In this document: one piece after another, positions 16,233-25,691 of the stretch
Layout: each line of letters begins with the position of its first letter
Position numbering within the stretch: position 1 is the first letter of the stretch
Assembly: GCA_018830645.1 (NCBI GenBank)
Contig: JAHJSA010000045.1
Location: 1-61,049 of the forward strand
Length of the DNA: 61,049 bases
Reading direction: 5' to 3'
From: Actinomycetota bacterium
Lineage (GTDB): Bacteria; Actinomycetota; Thermoleophilia; RBG-16-64-13
The notes under the pieces: generated by a model
Database searches by the model: none
What the model saw: only the letters and a program-made list of their open reading frames with translations
Told to the model about the DNA's origin: nothing
Position numbers and translations under genes: made by a program

Positions 16233-17642
16233 ATGGAGCGCGCGCCACAGGGGAGGGTGAAGGATCTGACCGGCCGGTTGATGGGGCCGCGCGGCAGCGT
16301 GCGCGCGGAGATCGCCCAGGGCGCGGCAGGGAGCCTCGCCCTCAAGGTCGTCGGACTTGGCTTGAAACTGGTGACCGGCGTGCTCCTTGCCCGCCTGCTC
16401 GGAGCCGAAGGATTGGGCACCTACGCCTTCGCTCTCGCCGTGGTGGGACTGCTGCAGATCCCCACGCAGCTCGGGCTGCCGCAACTCGTCACGCGGGAGG
16501 TGGCCGCCCTGCGCGAACGGGGGCAGTGGGGGTTACTGAGGGGACTGCTCACCCGCGCCAACCAAGGGGTGGGTCTCCTGGGCATCCTGATGGCGGTGGC
16601 GGCGTTCGTCGTGGCCTGGGTGTTCCTTCGCGAGGGCGACTCCCCTCGCCTCGCCGCCTTCTGGGTCGCGTTGCCCTTGCTGCCGATCGTGGCGCTCTCG
16701 TCCCTGCGTCAGGCCACCCTGCTCGGGCTTCGGCATGTGGTGCATGGGCAGATCCCCGAGTCCCTCGTGCAACCGGGCACTTTGGCGCTGGCACTCGGCG
16801 GCGGGTATCTGATCCTGGGAGCGGGGTTCCTCACCCCGACGGGAGCGGTGTGGTTGAACGTGGGGGCCGCGCTGATCGCCTTCGCTACCGGGGCCTGGTT
16901 CCTCGTGCGTCGATTGCCCGCCGAGGTGCGCACGCACGAACCCGAGTATCGCTCGCGGACCTGGCTGCAAGAGGGGCTGCCGTTCATGATGCTGGCGGGT
17001 TTGGCCATGGTGAACGACCGCCTGGCTCTGGTGATGCTGGGGGTATTCCGCACCGACGCGGAGGTCGGCGTGTACCAGGTGTGCCTTCTGGCCGCGTGGC
17101 CGGTCGCCTTCGGGCTTCAGGCGGCGGGCGCCACGGTGGCCCCGCACCTGGCACGACTCTGGGTGCGCCGCGACCTGCCCGCCATGCAGCGGGTGGTGAC
17201 GGGTGCCGCGCGCATCTCCTTGGCGGTCGCGGTGCCCCTCGGACTCGTGTTGCTGCTGTTCGGTGGGCTGCTCCTGGCGATGCTCTTCGGGGAGGAGTTC
17301 CGGTCGGGCAGGACGGCGCTCGCCATCGTCGTGCTCGGCCAGCTGCTCAACGCGGGTTTCGGCTCAGTGGGTCTCATCCTCAACATGACCGGCCACACGG
17401 GGCTCGCGGTGCGTGGCTTCCTGGCGGCGGTGGCGGCCAACGTCGTGCTGAACCTCGTGCTGATCCCCCGCATGGGGATCGAGGGCGCGGCCCTAGGCGC
17501 CCTGCTGGCCTTCGTCGTGTGGAACACCATCCTCTTCCTCTACGTGCGCCGGGAGGTGGGCGTGATCAGTCTCGCTTTCGGTGGGCGCCGCTGGGGGCCG
17601 AAGGTCGATCCGCGTGAGGGGTCGGGGGGCGCGGAGGGGTAG
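16233..17642 (+). CDS. Polysaccharide flippase (Wzx/MATE-like)
   Basis: A 469-residue multi-pass protein of the oligosaccharide flippase family: AAGSLALKVVGLGLKLVTGV, LLARLLGAEGLGTYAFALAV near the N-terminus, and a C-terminal PRMGIEGAALGALLAFVVWN. About 12-14 hydrophobic segments are visible. It should move lipid-linked oligosaccharide across the membrane. It precedes the CDP-sugar genes by 157 bp on the same strand. The ATG has no ribosome binding site; an extended -10 box 8 nt upstream suggests a leaderless mRNA. Confidence 0.87.
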   Translation: MERAPQGRVKDLTGRLMGPRGSVRAEIAQGAAGSLALKVVGLGLKLVTGVLLARLLGAEGLGTYAFALAVVGLLQIPTQLGLPQLVTREVAALRERGQWGLLRGLLTRANQGVGLLGILMAVAAFVVAWVFLREGDSPRLAAFWVALPLLPIVALSSLRQATLLGLRHVVHGQIPESLVQPGTLALALGGGYLILGAGFLTPTGAVWLNVGAALIAFATGAWFLVRRLPAEVRTHEPEYRSRTWLQEGLPFMMLAGLAMVNDRLALVMLGVFRTDAEVGVYQVCLLAAWPVAFGLQAAGATVAPHLARLWVRRDLPAMQRVVTGAARISLAVAVPLGLVLLLFGGLLLAMLFGEEFRSGRTALAIVVLGQLLNAGFGSVGLILNMTGHTGLAVRGFLAAVAANVVLNLVLIPRMGIEGAALGALLAFVVWNTILFLYVRREVGVISLAFGGRRWGPKVDPREGSGGAEG

Positions 17643-17729
17643 TCGGCCAAAGAGACCGCTCGGGGCGAGCGTCGAACGCCCGCTGCGCCCCGTCCCGTCC
17701 CGCCTGTGCCGTTCGTGCCGCGCTCTCGC

Positions 17730-17735
17730 TATACT
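17730..17735 (+). promoter_or_regulatory. -10 box before rfbF
   Basis: TATACT lies 64 bp before the rfbF start. Unlike the leaderless genes nearby, rfbF has a Shine-Dalgarno site (GAAGGGAG). No convincing -35 is seen. It may drive the whole CDP-sugar operon to 23229. Confidence 0.35.
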
Positions 17736-17799
17736 TGCACTTCGGGGCTGTTGGCGGCCGCTGGTGGGGTCGCCGGGGTAGAAGGGAGCGGCTGATCCC

Positions 17800-18570
17800 A
17801 TGAAGGCGGTGATTCTCGCGGGGGGCTTGGGCACCCGTCTCTCGGAGGAGAGCAACCTCAAGCCCAAGCCCATGGTCGAGATCGGCGGGAAGCCGATCCT
17901 CTGGCACATCATGAAGCTCTACTCGGCCCACGGCGTGAACGACTTCGTGATCTGCTGTGGCTACAAGGGCTACGTGATCAAGGAGTACTTCGCCAACTAC
18001 TTCCTGCACATGTCCGATGTGACCTTCGACATGGCTCACAACGAGATGCAGGTGCACGAACGGCACGCCGAACCGTGGCGGGTGACACTGGTGGACACGG
18101 GCGAGGACACCCTCACCGGCGGTCGCCTGAAGCGTGTGGCCGCCTATATCCAGGACGAGGATGCCTTCTGCCTCACCTACGGCGACGGCGTGGCCGACGT
18201 GGACGTCACGCGGCAGATCGCGTTCCACCGCGAGCACGGCAAGTGGGGCACCGTCACCGCGGTCCAGCCTCCCGGCCGGTATGGAGCGCTGCACATGGAG
18301 GGGTCCCGCGTGGCCGGGTTCACCGAGAAGCCGCATGGCGACGGGGGCCTGATCAACGGCGGGTTCTTCGTGCTCTCCCCCCGCATACTCGACCTGATCG
18401 AGGGCGACCGGTCGAGCTGGGAAGGCGAGCCCCTGGCGGAGTTGGCTTCCCGTGGCGAACTCATGGCCTTCGAACACCGCGGGTTCTGGCAGCCGATGGA
18501 CACGCTCCGCGAGAAGAACCTGCTGGAGGAGCTGTGGCAGTCGGGAACGGCTCCCTGGAAGATCTGGTGA
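17800..18570 (+). CDS. rfbF: Glucose-1-phosphate cytidylyltransferase
   Basis: A 256-residue enzyme making CDP-glucose from CTP and glucose-1-phosphate. The nucleotide-binding start [18 protein letters not shown], the [20 protein letters not shown] block, [11 protein letters not shown] and [20 protein letters not shown] are diagnostic. GAAGGGAG precedes the ATG. It is the first of six plus-strand genes; the next start (GTG 18567) overlaps its stop by 4 bp. This enzyme commits glucose to the CDP-6-deoxysugar route. Confidence 0.95.
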   Translation: MKAVILAGGLGTRLSEESNLKPKPMVEIGGKPILWHIMKLYSAHGVNDFVICCGYKGYVIKEYFANYFLHMSDVTFDMAHNEMQVHERHAEPWRVTLVDTGEDTLTGGRLKRVAAYIQDEDAFCLTYGDGVADVDVTRQIAFHREHGKWGTVTAVQPPGRYGALHMEGSRVAGFTEKPHGDGGLINGGFFVLSPRILDLIEGDRSSWEGEPLAELASRGELMAFEHRGFWQPMDTLREKNLLEELWQSGTAPWKIW

Positions 18571-19715
18571 CGGAGAATCACGAGGCGGCGGGTGGCGAGG
18601 CAGCGGGTCGCGATTCTGAGGGTCGCGACGCGGCGGCGTCTGTTGGCGCTTGGACTGGTCGTTCGGTCTTCCTGACGGGCCACACCGGGTTCAAGGGTTC
18701 GTGGCTGACCTTGTGGCTTTGTCGCCTCGGGGCCCAAGTGCACGGCTACGCGCTCGATCCTCCCACCTCGCCCAGCCTGTTCGAGGAAGCCGGGGTGGCT
18801 GCCTCTCTGTCTTCCGACACCCGGGGTGACGTGCGGTCGTTCGAGCGGCTGCGCGACAGCCTCGAGGCGGCTCGGCCCGACGTAGTGTTCCACCTCGCCG
18901 CCCAGCCGCTGGTGCTGGAGGGGTACCGGGACCCGCTTGGGACTTTGGCCGTGAACGCTATGGGCACGGCACACCTCTTGGAGGCCGTGCGCGCGGTGGA
19001 CTCCGTGCGGGCCGTCGTCGTGGTCACCACCGACAAGGTGTACGAAGAGCGGGAGCCCGGGCGACCCTACCGTGAGGGCGATCCTCTGGGGGGCCGCGAC
19101 CCGTACAGCGCGAGCAAGACGGCGGCCGAGGCGGTCTCGGGCGCCTACCGGTGGAGTTTCTTCGGTGCTCAGGAGGGCCACCCGGCGCGCGTGGCCACCG
19201 CCCGCGCGGGCAACGTGATCGGGGGCGGCGACTGGGCCGCCGACCGGCTGCTACCCGACTGCCTGCGCGCCTTCGCGGCGGGCGAGACCGTGCGGCTGCG
19301 CTTCCCTGGGGCGATACGGCCCTGGCAGCATGTGTTGGAGTCGCTGGCCGGGTACCTGACCTTGGCCGAACGGCTCCTCGGCGCTGAAGGCGGCCGATTC
19401 GCCGGGCCCTGGAATTTCGGGCCTTTGTCGGCGGACGAGGCCACCGTGGGCGAGGTGGCGCAGATGACGGCGCGGCTGTGGGGTGGGGGCGCGCGCTTGG
19501 AGCACGAGCCCCCCCCAGCGCGTCCACCAGAGGCGGGCCTGCTGCGGCTCGACGCCTCGCGGGCACAGGTGGAACTCGGGTGGCGGCCTCGCTGGGCACT
19601 CGGCGAGGCATTGGAGCGCACGGTGGCCTGGCACCAGGCCTGGCTGCGGGGAGACGACATGACCGCGGTGAGTCTCGACCAGATCGCCGCCTACGAAGGC
19701 GCCGCTCGAGCGTGA
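18567..19715 (+). CDS. rfbG: CDP-glucose 4,6-dehydratase
   Basis: A 382-residue extended SDR enzyme producing CDP-4-dehydro-6-deoxyglucose. After a short unconserved N-terminus come [20 protein letters not shown] (NAD-binding), [33 protein letters not shown] and the catalytic Tyr/Lys in [33 protein letters not shown] and [15 protein letters not shown] are family signatures. The GTG start overlaps the rfbF stop (GTGA). The pair rfbF-rfbG defines the CDP-hexose branch. Confidence 0.95.
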   Translation: MTENHEAAGGEAAGRDSEGRDAAASVGAWTGRSVFLTGHTGFKGSWLTLWLCRLGAQVHGYALDPPTSPSLFEEAGVAASLSSDTRGDVRSFERLRDSLEAARPDVVFHLAAQPLVLEGYRDPLGTLAVNAMGTAHLLEAVRAVDSVRAVVVVTTDKVYEEREPGRPYREGDPLGGRDPYSASKTAAEAVSGAYRWSFFGAQEGHPARVATARAGNVIGGGDWAADRLLPDCLRAFAAGETVRLRFPGAIRPWQHVLESLAGYLTLAERLLGAEGGRFAGPWNFGPLSADEATVGEVAQMTARLWGGGARLEHEPPPARPPEAGLLRLDASRAQVELGWRPRWALGEALERTVAWHQAWLRGDDMTAVSLDQIAAYEGAARA

Positions 19716-20323
19716 GCGCGCGCTTCGACATCCACGAAACGCCCCTGGCGGGACTCGTCGTGGTGGAACGGAAGCCCCTGGGCGACGAACGGGGCTACCT
19801 GGAGCGCCTCTTCTGCGAGGAGGAACTGGCGACGCTGATCGGCGGCGGCCGCGTCGTGCAGGTCAATCGCACCTGGACCGCTGGCCGGGGCACGGTCCGC
19901 GGGCTGCACTATCAGCGACCACCGCACGCCGAGATCAAGTTCGTGAGTTGCCTGCGGGGCGAGGTGTTCGATGTGGCGGTGGATCTGCGCGCGGGCTCTC
20001 CTACGTTCCTGCGCTGGCACTCGGAGGTGTTGAGCGCGGCAGGCCACCGGACTCTCGTGATACCCGCCGGTTTCGCCCACGGCTTCCAAGCCCTCAGCGA
20101 CGACTGCGAGATGCTCTACCTGCACACCGCCGCATACGAACCGGCGGCCGAAGCCGGCCTGCACGTGCAGGACCCGCGACTGGCCATCGCTTGGCCGCTC
20201 CCGGTGGAGGGTCTCTCACCGCGCGACGCGGCGCATCCGCCGATCGACGCCGACTTCGCGGGCGTCTTCGCGGACGCATCCGGCAGCCGGCCCCAGGCCG
20301 GGCCCTACGAGGTCGCGTCGTGA
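19712..20323 (+). CDS. RmlC-like nucleotide-sugar epimerase
   Basis: A 203-residue cupin of the dTDP-4-dehydrorhamnose 3,5-epimerase family: FDIHETPLAGLVVVERKPLG, GTVRGLHYQRPPHAEIKFVS (catalytic His and substrate-binding Lys), VIPAGFAHGFQALSDDCEML and the final DPRLAIAWPLP. Context makes the substrate a CDP-4-keto-6-deoxyhexose, not a dTDP sugar. It may epimerise C3, C5 or both. The GTG start overlaps rfbG by 4 bp, and its stop overlaps the C-methyltransferase start. Confidence 0.87.
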   Translation: MSARFDIHETPLAGLVVVERKPLGDERGYLERLFCEEELATLIGGGRVVQVNRTWTAGRGTVRGLHYQRPPHAEIKFVSCLRGEVFDVAVDLRAGSPTFLRWHSEVLSAAGHRTLVIPAGFAHGFQALSDDCEMLYLHTAAYEPAAEAGLHVQDPRLAIAWPLPVEGLSPRDAAHPPIDADFAGVFADASGSRPQAGPYEVAS

Positions 20324-21546
20324 ACTGCCGGCACTGCGGAACCCCCCTCGAGATCACCTTCGTCGACCTGGGTAGCGCTCCGCCTTCGAACGCCTTCCTG
20401 ACCGCGCAGACGCTCAGCGAGCCCGAGACTTGGCTGCCCCTGCGCGTGCTCGTGTGCGGGGAGTGCTGGCTCGCGCAGACCGAAGACTTCGCTCGGCCGG
20501 AGGAGCTCTTTCGGCCCGAGTATGCCTACCTGAGTGGCGTCTCGAGCAGTTGGCGCGCTCACTGCGAGCGATACGTGGAGCGCGTAGTGGAGCGCTTCGG
20601 GCTCGGCGCCGACAGCCGCGTGGTGGAGGTGGCCGCCAACGACGGCACGCTGCTGCGCTTCTTCCAGGCCCGGGACATCCCGAATCTGGGGGTCGAGCCC
20701 ACGGCCGGCACGGCGGCGGCGGCGCGCGAGCAGGGACTCGCCGTGGTGGAGGAGTTCTTCGATCTTCGGCTGGCTCGGACGCTGGTCGCGGAGGGCGGCC
20801 CCGCCCACCTCGTCGTCGCCAACAACGTGCTGGCCCATGTGCCCGACATCAACGGATTCGCCGCCGGCTTCGCCGTGCTCCTCGCCCCCGAGGGCGTGGC
20901 CACCTTCGAGTTCCCGCACCTCGTCGAACTGGTGGAGGGCGTCCAGTTCGACACCATCTATCACGAGCACTACTCCTACCTTTCTCTCAGCGCGGTGGCG
21001 CGGGTGTTCGCGCTCGCGGGTCTGGCGGTGTTCGATGTGGAGCGGCTCCCCACCCATGGGGGTAGTCTGCGCGTGTTCGCCCACCGCGTGGACGGCGAGC
21101 GGCGGCCGCGGAGCGCCGCCGTCGACGAGATGCTCCGTTTCGAGGAGCAGAAGGGCCTCACCACCCCCGCCTACTACGCGGGGTTCCAGGCCCGAGCCGA
21201 ACGGGTGAAAGACGACTTCCTCGCCTTCCTGCTCGCGGCGAAGGCCGAGGGCAAGACGGTCGCCGCCTACGGCGCCGCGGCCAAGGGGAACACCCTGCTG
21301 AACTTCGCCGGCGTGCGCCCCGACCTCGTCCCATTCGTGGTGGACCGTAGCCCGGTCAAGCAGGGCGCTTTCCTGCCCGGGAGCCGGATCCCCGTGGTGG
21401 CCCCATCCATGCTTACCGACCAACGCCCCGATTACCTGTTGATTCTGCCCTGGAACATAGCCCCAGAGGTCAAACAACAAAACGCTCGACTTGCCGAACG
21501 CGGCACGAGGTTCGTCACGGCCGTGCCGAAGCTGGAGATCGAATGA
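20320..21546 (+). CDS. Sugar C-methyltransferase (TylC3/NovU type)
   Basis: A 408-residue protein with the three-part layout of nucleotide-sugar C-methyltransferases. First is an N-terminal zinc-binding domain (CRHCGTPLE ... VCGECWLAQTEDF). Next is a SAM-binding domain (VVEVAANDGTLLRFFQARDI, FDTIYHEHYSYLSLSAVARV). Last is a C-terminal domain (AAYGAAAKGNTLLNFAGV, DYLLILPWNIAPEVKQQ). The family adds a methyl to C3 of 4-keto-6-deoxy sugars. Within this operon it implies a branched-chain sugar. GTG 20320 overlaps the preceding stop by 4 bp. Confidence 0.9.
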   Translation: MNCRHCGTPLEITFVDLGSAPPSNAFLTAQTLSEPETWLPLRVLVCGECWLAQTEDFARPEELFRPEYAYLSGVSSSWRAHCERYVERVVERFGLGADSRVVEVAANDGTLLRFFQARDIPNLGVEPTAGTAAAAREQGLAVVEEFFDLRLARTLVAEGGPAHLVVANNVLAHVPDINGFAAGFAVLLAPEGVATFEFPHLVELVEGVQFDTIYHEHYSYLSLSAVARVFALAGLAVFDVERLPTHGGSLRVFAHRVDGERRPRSAAVDEMLRFEEQKGLTTPAYYAGFQARAERVKDDFLAFLLAAKAEGKTVAAYGAAAKGNTLLNFAGVRPDLVPFVVDRSPVKQGAFLPGSRIPVVAPSMLTDQRPDYLLILPWNIAPEVKQQNARLAERGTRFVTAVPKLEIE

Positions 21547-22385
21547 CTACCACAGTCCTTCTCACTGGAGCCACCGGCTTTGTTGGTCGCCATGTGCTGC
21601 ATGCCTTGGCGGACCGTGGCGTTCGGGTGCGCTCGGTGGTTCGCGATCGCGCGGGCGCCTTGCCCGTGGCTCTTGAGGGCGGCGAGGCGGTCGTCACCAC
21701 ACCCGACCTGTTCGCCGAGGGTTCCGATTGGTGGGCAAATGCCTGTCGTGGCGTCGACACCGTTATCCACGTAGCGTGGTATGTCGACCCCGATGACTAT
21801 CTGCAGTCCGCCAAGAACATCGAGTGTCTGGTCGGGACGCTTGAGTTGGCAAGAGGCGCGGCTGCGGCAGGGGTGAGACGTTTCGTCGGCGTGGGTACCT
21901 GCCTTGAATACGATCTCACCGGGGGGATGCAATCTGTCGACACCGCTATTCGGCCGCTAACACCTTACGCCGGGGCCAAAGCAGCCGCCTTCATGGCCCT
22001 TTCGAGTTGGCTTCCTCGGGCTGGGGTCGAGTTCGCCTGGTGCCGCCTGTTCTATCTTCACGGTGAAGGTGAGAACTCCCGTCGACTCGTGCCCTCTGTG
22101 CGCGATCGCCTCGCGGCAGGTCAACCCGCCGATCTGACGAGTGGCGACCAGATTCGCGACTATCTCGATGTGAGCGTTGCCGGTCGGATGATCACGGATA
22201 TCGCGTTCGGCGCCGAGCAGGGGCCGGTCAACATCTGCTCAGCGATGCCCATCACAGTACGACAACTCGTTGAAGGGATCGCCGACGAATACGGGCGTCG
22301 CGACCTGCTCCGTTTCGGCGCTCGCCCGGATGGCATTGGCGACCCGCCCTGCGTGGTGGGAGCCAGGGACACGGTATCGTTCTGA
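21543..22385 (+). CDS. NAD-dependent epimerase/dehydratase (sugar 4-ketoreductase candidate)
   Basis: A 280-residue SDR protein: VLLTGATGFVGRHVLHALAD binds the cofactor, and Y/K of LTPYAGAKAAAF form the active site; SGDQIRDYLDVSVAGRMITD is a typical C-terminal motif of sugar reductases. It most likely reduces the 4-keto group after C-methylation, finishing the CDP-sugar. The ATG overlaps the methyltransferase stop (ATGA). GC content falls slightly here and in the next gene compared with the rest of the operon. Confidence 0.82.
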   Translation: MTTTVLLTGATGFVGRHVLHALADRGVRVRSVVRDRAGALPVALEGGEAVVTTPDLFAEGSDWWANACRGVDTVIHVAWYVDPDDYLQSAKNIECLVGTLELARGAAAAGVRRFVGVGTCLEYDLTGGMQSVDTAIRPLTPYAGAKAAAFMALSSWLPRAGVEFAWCRLFYLHGEGENSRRLVPSVRDRLAAGQPADLTSGDQIRDYLDVSVAGRMITDIAFGAEQGPVNICSAMPITVRQLVEGIADEYGRRDLLRFGARPDGIGDPPCVVGARDTVSF

Positions 22386-22458
22386 TTGCGGAAGTCCAAC
22401 TATACAAGAGAGATTATAGAGTTGTCTTGTAATGCACTCAACTACGTCGAGGTAGAGC

Positions 22459-23229
22459 ATGAGTGACGTGCAGGCTGGAATGGCAGAACGAATCGCCGCG
22501 ATGGGTGCCGACAAACTACTTCAGGATTCGGCGCGGGGATTCATGCGTCGATCGATGGAGTCGAAGTACTCCTACAACTTCTCCTGGCAAGGCCAGCCTA
22601 TCATCCAGTACCCCCAAGACATCGTGGCGATGCAGGAGCTGATCTGGTCGATCAAGCCTGACCTGATCGTCGATGTCGGAATCGCCCACGGTGGGTCACT
22701 CATTCTCAACGCGTCCATGCTCGCACTGCTGGATCTCTGCGATGCCATTGCGACGGGCGAGCTTCTCGACCCGGCAGCCTCTCGTCGCAAGGTGCTGGGC
22801 ATCGACATCGATATTAGGTCGCACAACCGCGCCGCCATCGAGGCCCACCCCATGGCCTCACGCATACATATGATCGAGGGCTCGAGCATCGCACCGGAGA
22901 TCATCGAGCAGGTGCGCGCCGTCGCCGTGGGCTATTCGCGCGTGCTGGTCTGCCTTGACAGCAATCATACGCATAGCCACGTGCTCGCCGAACTACAGGC
23001 CTACGCGCCCTTGACCAGCATGGGCAGCTACTGCGTAGTGTTCGACACCGTGATTGAAGACATGCCCGGAGAGATGTTCTCCGACCGCCCTTGGGGGCCG
23101 GGGAACAATCCCAAGACGGCCGTCTGGGAGTACCTGAAGTCGCACCCGGAATTCGAGATCGACAAGAGCATCCAGCACAAGCTCGTGATCACCGTGGCGC
23201 CCGACGGGTACCTGAAAAGGGTCGGCTGA
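22459..23229 (+). CDS. CmcI-like methyltransferase ('cephalosporin hydroxylase' family)
   Basis: A 256-residue protein of the CmcI/rhamnosyl O-methyltransferase family: WQGQPIIQYPQDIVAMQELI, LIVDVGIAHGGSLILNASML (SAM-binding), IDIDIRSHNRAAIEAHP and VCLDSNHTHSHVLAELQAYA. The annotation 'cephalosporin hydroxylase' is historical; members next to sugar genes are SAM-dependent methyltransferases. It likely O-methylates the operon's sugar. It is separated by 73 bp from the preceding gene and converges on the GT2 gene, with stops 12 bp apart. Confidence 0.85.
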   Translation: MSDVQAGMAERIAAMGADKLLQDSARGFMRRSMESKYSYNFSWQGQPIIQYPQDIVAMQELIWSIKPDLIVDVGIAHGGSLILNASMLALLDLCDAIATGELLDPAASRRKVLGIDIDIRSHNRAAIEAHPMASRIHMIEGSSIAPEIIEQVRAVAVGYSRVLVCLDSNHTHSHVLAELQAYAPLTSMGSYCVVFDTVIEDMPGEMFSDRPWGPGNNPKTAVWEYLKSHPEFEIDKSIQHKLVITVAPDGYLKRVG

Positions 23230-23241
23230 CGGGTCTCGGTA

Positions 23242-24135
23242 CTACCGTCGGCCTCGGCACCGGTGGACTGCGTGCTTTGACTGGGCCACGAGGGCCTGGT
23301 AGTTGCGGTGGGCCAAACGGCCAAGAAGTTGTGCGCGCGCCCTGAGGGGCATGTCCTCGGCGAAGTGCATCGTCGCCCATGTTAGCTTCCAGAATGGCAG
23401 TAGCAGTTCCACGCGAGAGCTCCTGTGAGCACGAAAGACGTCCGCACTGTTGCTGATACCTCCGCGGCCCAGGACGACTTCACCGGCGTCTGACCGGTGG
23501 AATCTCCAATCTCGAAGCAGCTCCAGGATGATCGTCCAATCCGAGCCAAGATACTGGGGGCCGCTTATCGATGCGACGGCGACGAGGGACTCCCGGCGGA
23601 AGAGCGAGTAGTAGCGGCCGTTCGCGTGCCAGATGTCGAAGAATGCCAGGAAGCGGGCCTCGGGTCTCGTCTGGTCGAGCGACGCATCTCCCATCGCGCG
23701 TCCATCCGGCAAGCCGTCGGCGAACCGCACCGGGGAAGTGGAGGCGACGTAGTCCGGGTGACTCTCCAAGAACTCCAGATTGACAGCGACATAGTCGGAA
23801 GAGCGAGTGTCGTCTGCGGCCGCCCACATGAAGTACTCGCCGCGTGCTTCCCGCAGCACGAAGCCGAAGTTGGCCGCGGCTCCTAGGTTGCGGGGCTGTC
23901 TCACGTACCGGACGCGTGCGTCGCGCGCCGCGTACTCCCTGCATATCTCTTCGGTCTCGTCGTCCGAAGCGTTGTCCGAGACAATGAGTTCGAAGTCCTC
24001 GAAGGTCTGCGCAAAGAGGCTGTCGAGCACGGATCGCAGGGTAACCGCGCCGTTGTAGACGGGCATGCCGATGCTCACCCGGGGCACGCGGGGAGGCGGC
24101 GGCTGCGCGGACATGGATGGGGGGCTGGCCGTCAT
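23242..24135 (-). CDS. Family 2 glycosyltransferase
   Basis: A 297-residue GT-A fold enzyme. VSIGMPVYNGAVTLRSVLDS, FELIVSDNASDDETEEICRE and YFMWAAADDTRSSDYVAVNL give the nucleotide-binding and metal-binding (ADD) motifs. It should transfer a sugar to a growing lipid-linked glycan at the inner membrane face. ATG 24135 overlaps the preceding flippase stop by 4 bp; the longer frame upstream is antisense to that gene. It is the last gene of a five-gene operon. Confidence 0.9.
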   Translation of the reverse strand: MTASPPSMSAQPPPPRVPRVSIGMPVYNGAVTLRSVLDSLFAQTFEDFELIVSDNASDDETEEICREYAARDARVRYVRQPRNLGAAANFGFVLREARGEYFMWAAADDTRSSDYVAVNLEFLESHPDYVASTSPVRFADGLPDGRAMGDASLDQTRPEARFLAFFDIWHANGRYYSLFRRESLVAVASISGPQYLGSDWTIILELLRDWRFHRSDAGEVVLGRGGISNSADVFRAHRSSRVELLLPFWKLTWATMHFAEDMPLRARAQLLGRLAHRNYQALVAQSKHAVHRCRGRR

Positions 24136-25691
24136 AGGGCGACCTTCCGGCGGGAGACGAGGTCTGCCAAGGCGTGCCGGGTCACCGGGGTCACGGCCGC
24201 ACTCGCGGCGAGGGTGGCCAGTCCGACCGCGAAGAGGTAGGTGGCCAGCGGAACGTTGCCGCTGGGCACGGGCAGCAGCAGGCGAGCGGCGCCCGCCACC
24301 AGCACTGCCGCGGTCAGCGGTGCGGCCACGTCCTGGAGGTACCAGCGCCCCATGTGTCCGGTGAGCAACCTCCTGTGCATGACCTGTATGGAGACGATCA
24401 CATATCCCGCGTTCAGAATCACCCACACGCTCGCGGCGCCTGCTGCGCCCTATTGGCTCGCAAGGACGATCATGAGTGGCACCAACAGGACCACTGCGAT
24501 GATGTTCGCCACAAGCGCTAGTCGAGTCCACCCGGATGCGAGCTGCAGTGCGTATGGAGTGTGCATGAGGGCGTTCAGCGCCGTGCCTGTCACGAGGATG
24601 CTCACGAGCACGTGGGCGTTCTCCGCGGTCTCCGCGTTCTGCGTCCACAGGAGGAGTATGTCGTAGGAGTTGAGGGCGAGGACGGCCGCCGCCGGCAGCA
24701 CCGCCACCGACAACAGCTGAGCGCTTCGGTGGTACAGGCGGGCGAGTTCATCCGTGGCGCCGAGTTCCACCAGATTCGTGAGCCGGGGGTAGACCGCCTG
24801 GTACACGGGTCCGGTCAGCCTGTTCAGTGCCAGGGCGACCGCTCCCGCGAGAACGTAGTACCCGAAGCCTTCAAGGGACAGCATGCGGCTCAGGATGACC
24901 TTGTCGGCCTGGATGAGGACGGTTGTCACGACCGCTATGCCGGTCACTCCGGCGGCGAATCGCCATACGCTCTTGAGCGCGTCCACGCTGAAGCGCGCGC
25001 GTCGTGAGCCGAGAGGCAGGCTCCGCCAGAGGAGCGCAGCCGTGAGCGCGGTCTGCGCCGCGCTGACCCCGCCCTGCCACAAGAAGAACGCTTCAGGCGT
25101 AGGTGACACGAGCCAGAGCACCGTCAGGGCCCCGAGGCCCCGGAGCGTCGCCATGCCCACGTTGATCCAGTTGAGTAGCACCTGGCGTTGCAGGCCAACA
25201 AGACCGCCCGCGTAGAAGCCGAGCGGCCACTGGAAGGCGATGCTCAGCCCCATGATGATGAACGCGGTGAGCACTGTCTCCGGCGCGAGGCTCTCGGGCT
25301 GCACCCAGCGGTACGCGAGGAAGGGCGAAGCAGCCACCACGACGGCGGCGATCAGGGCGCCCGCGCCCCAGTAGGGAAGCTCGAGGGTGCGCACCAGGTC
25401 ACGTAGGTCCTGGGCGGTGTCCTCTCGCACTACGAGCCGGGCCGTTTCACGGTTCACCGTGCTACTCAGACCTAGGTCGAGAAGGGCGAGAAGCCCCATG
25501 AGGGCGACGAAGATGCCGATCAGTCCGTAGGCCTCGATGCCGAGAAAGTGGATGTAGATTGGCACCAGCCCCAGGCTGAGGAGGGAGATCCACGCGCTGC
25601 CGAGGAAGTTGGCAGCGAGATTGCGTCTGACGGAGGTCACGCCCGGCTGGGTGCTGCTACTCGCGGAACTCGGGGATGGCGCTGCGCTCAT
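24132..25691 (-). pseudogene. Polysaccharide flippase interrupted by an in-frame TAG
   Basis: A 519-codon flippase-like gene: RRNLAANFLGSAWISLLSLG, YGLIGIFVALMGLLALLDLG, then LSRMLSLEGFGYYVLAGAVA. At 24450-24452 a TAG (codon 414) interrupts LMIVLASQ*GAAGAASVWVI; the same frame continues for over 100 codons to RHALADLVSRRKVAL. The position normally holds Tyr or another residue before GAAGAA, so one substitution (for example TAC to TAG) explains it. It may be a dead gene, a sequencing error, or less likely read-through. Start and stop overlap both neighbours by 1-4 bp. Confidence 0.85.

Noticed and set aside
23242-24648. Longer version of the GT2 gene
   Set aside because: The first 171 codons are out-of-frame reading of the flippase; the true ATG at 24135 overlaps the flippase stop.
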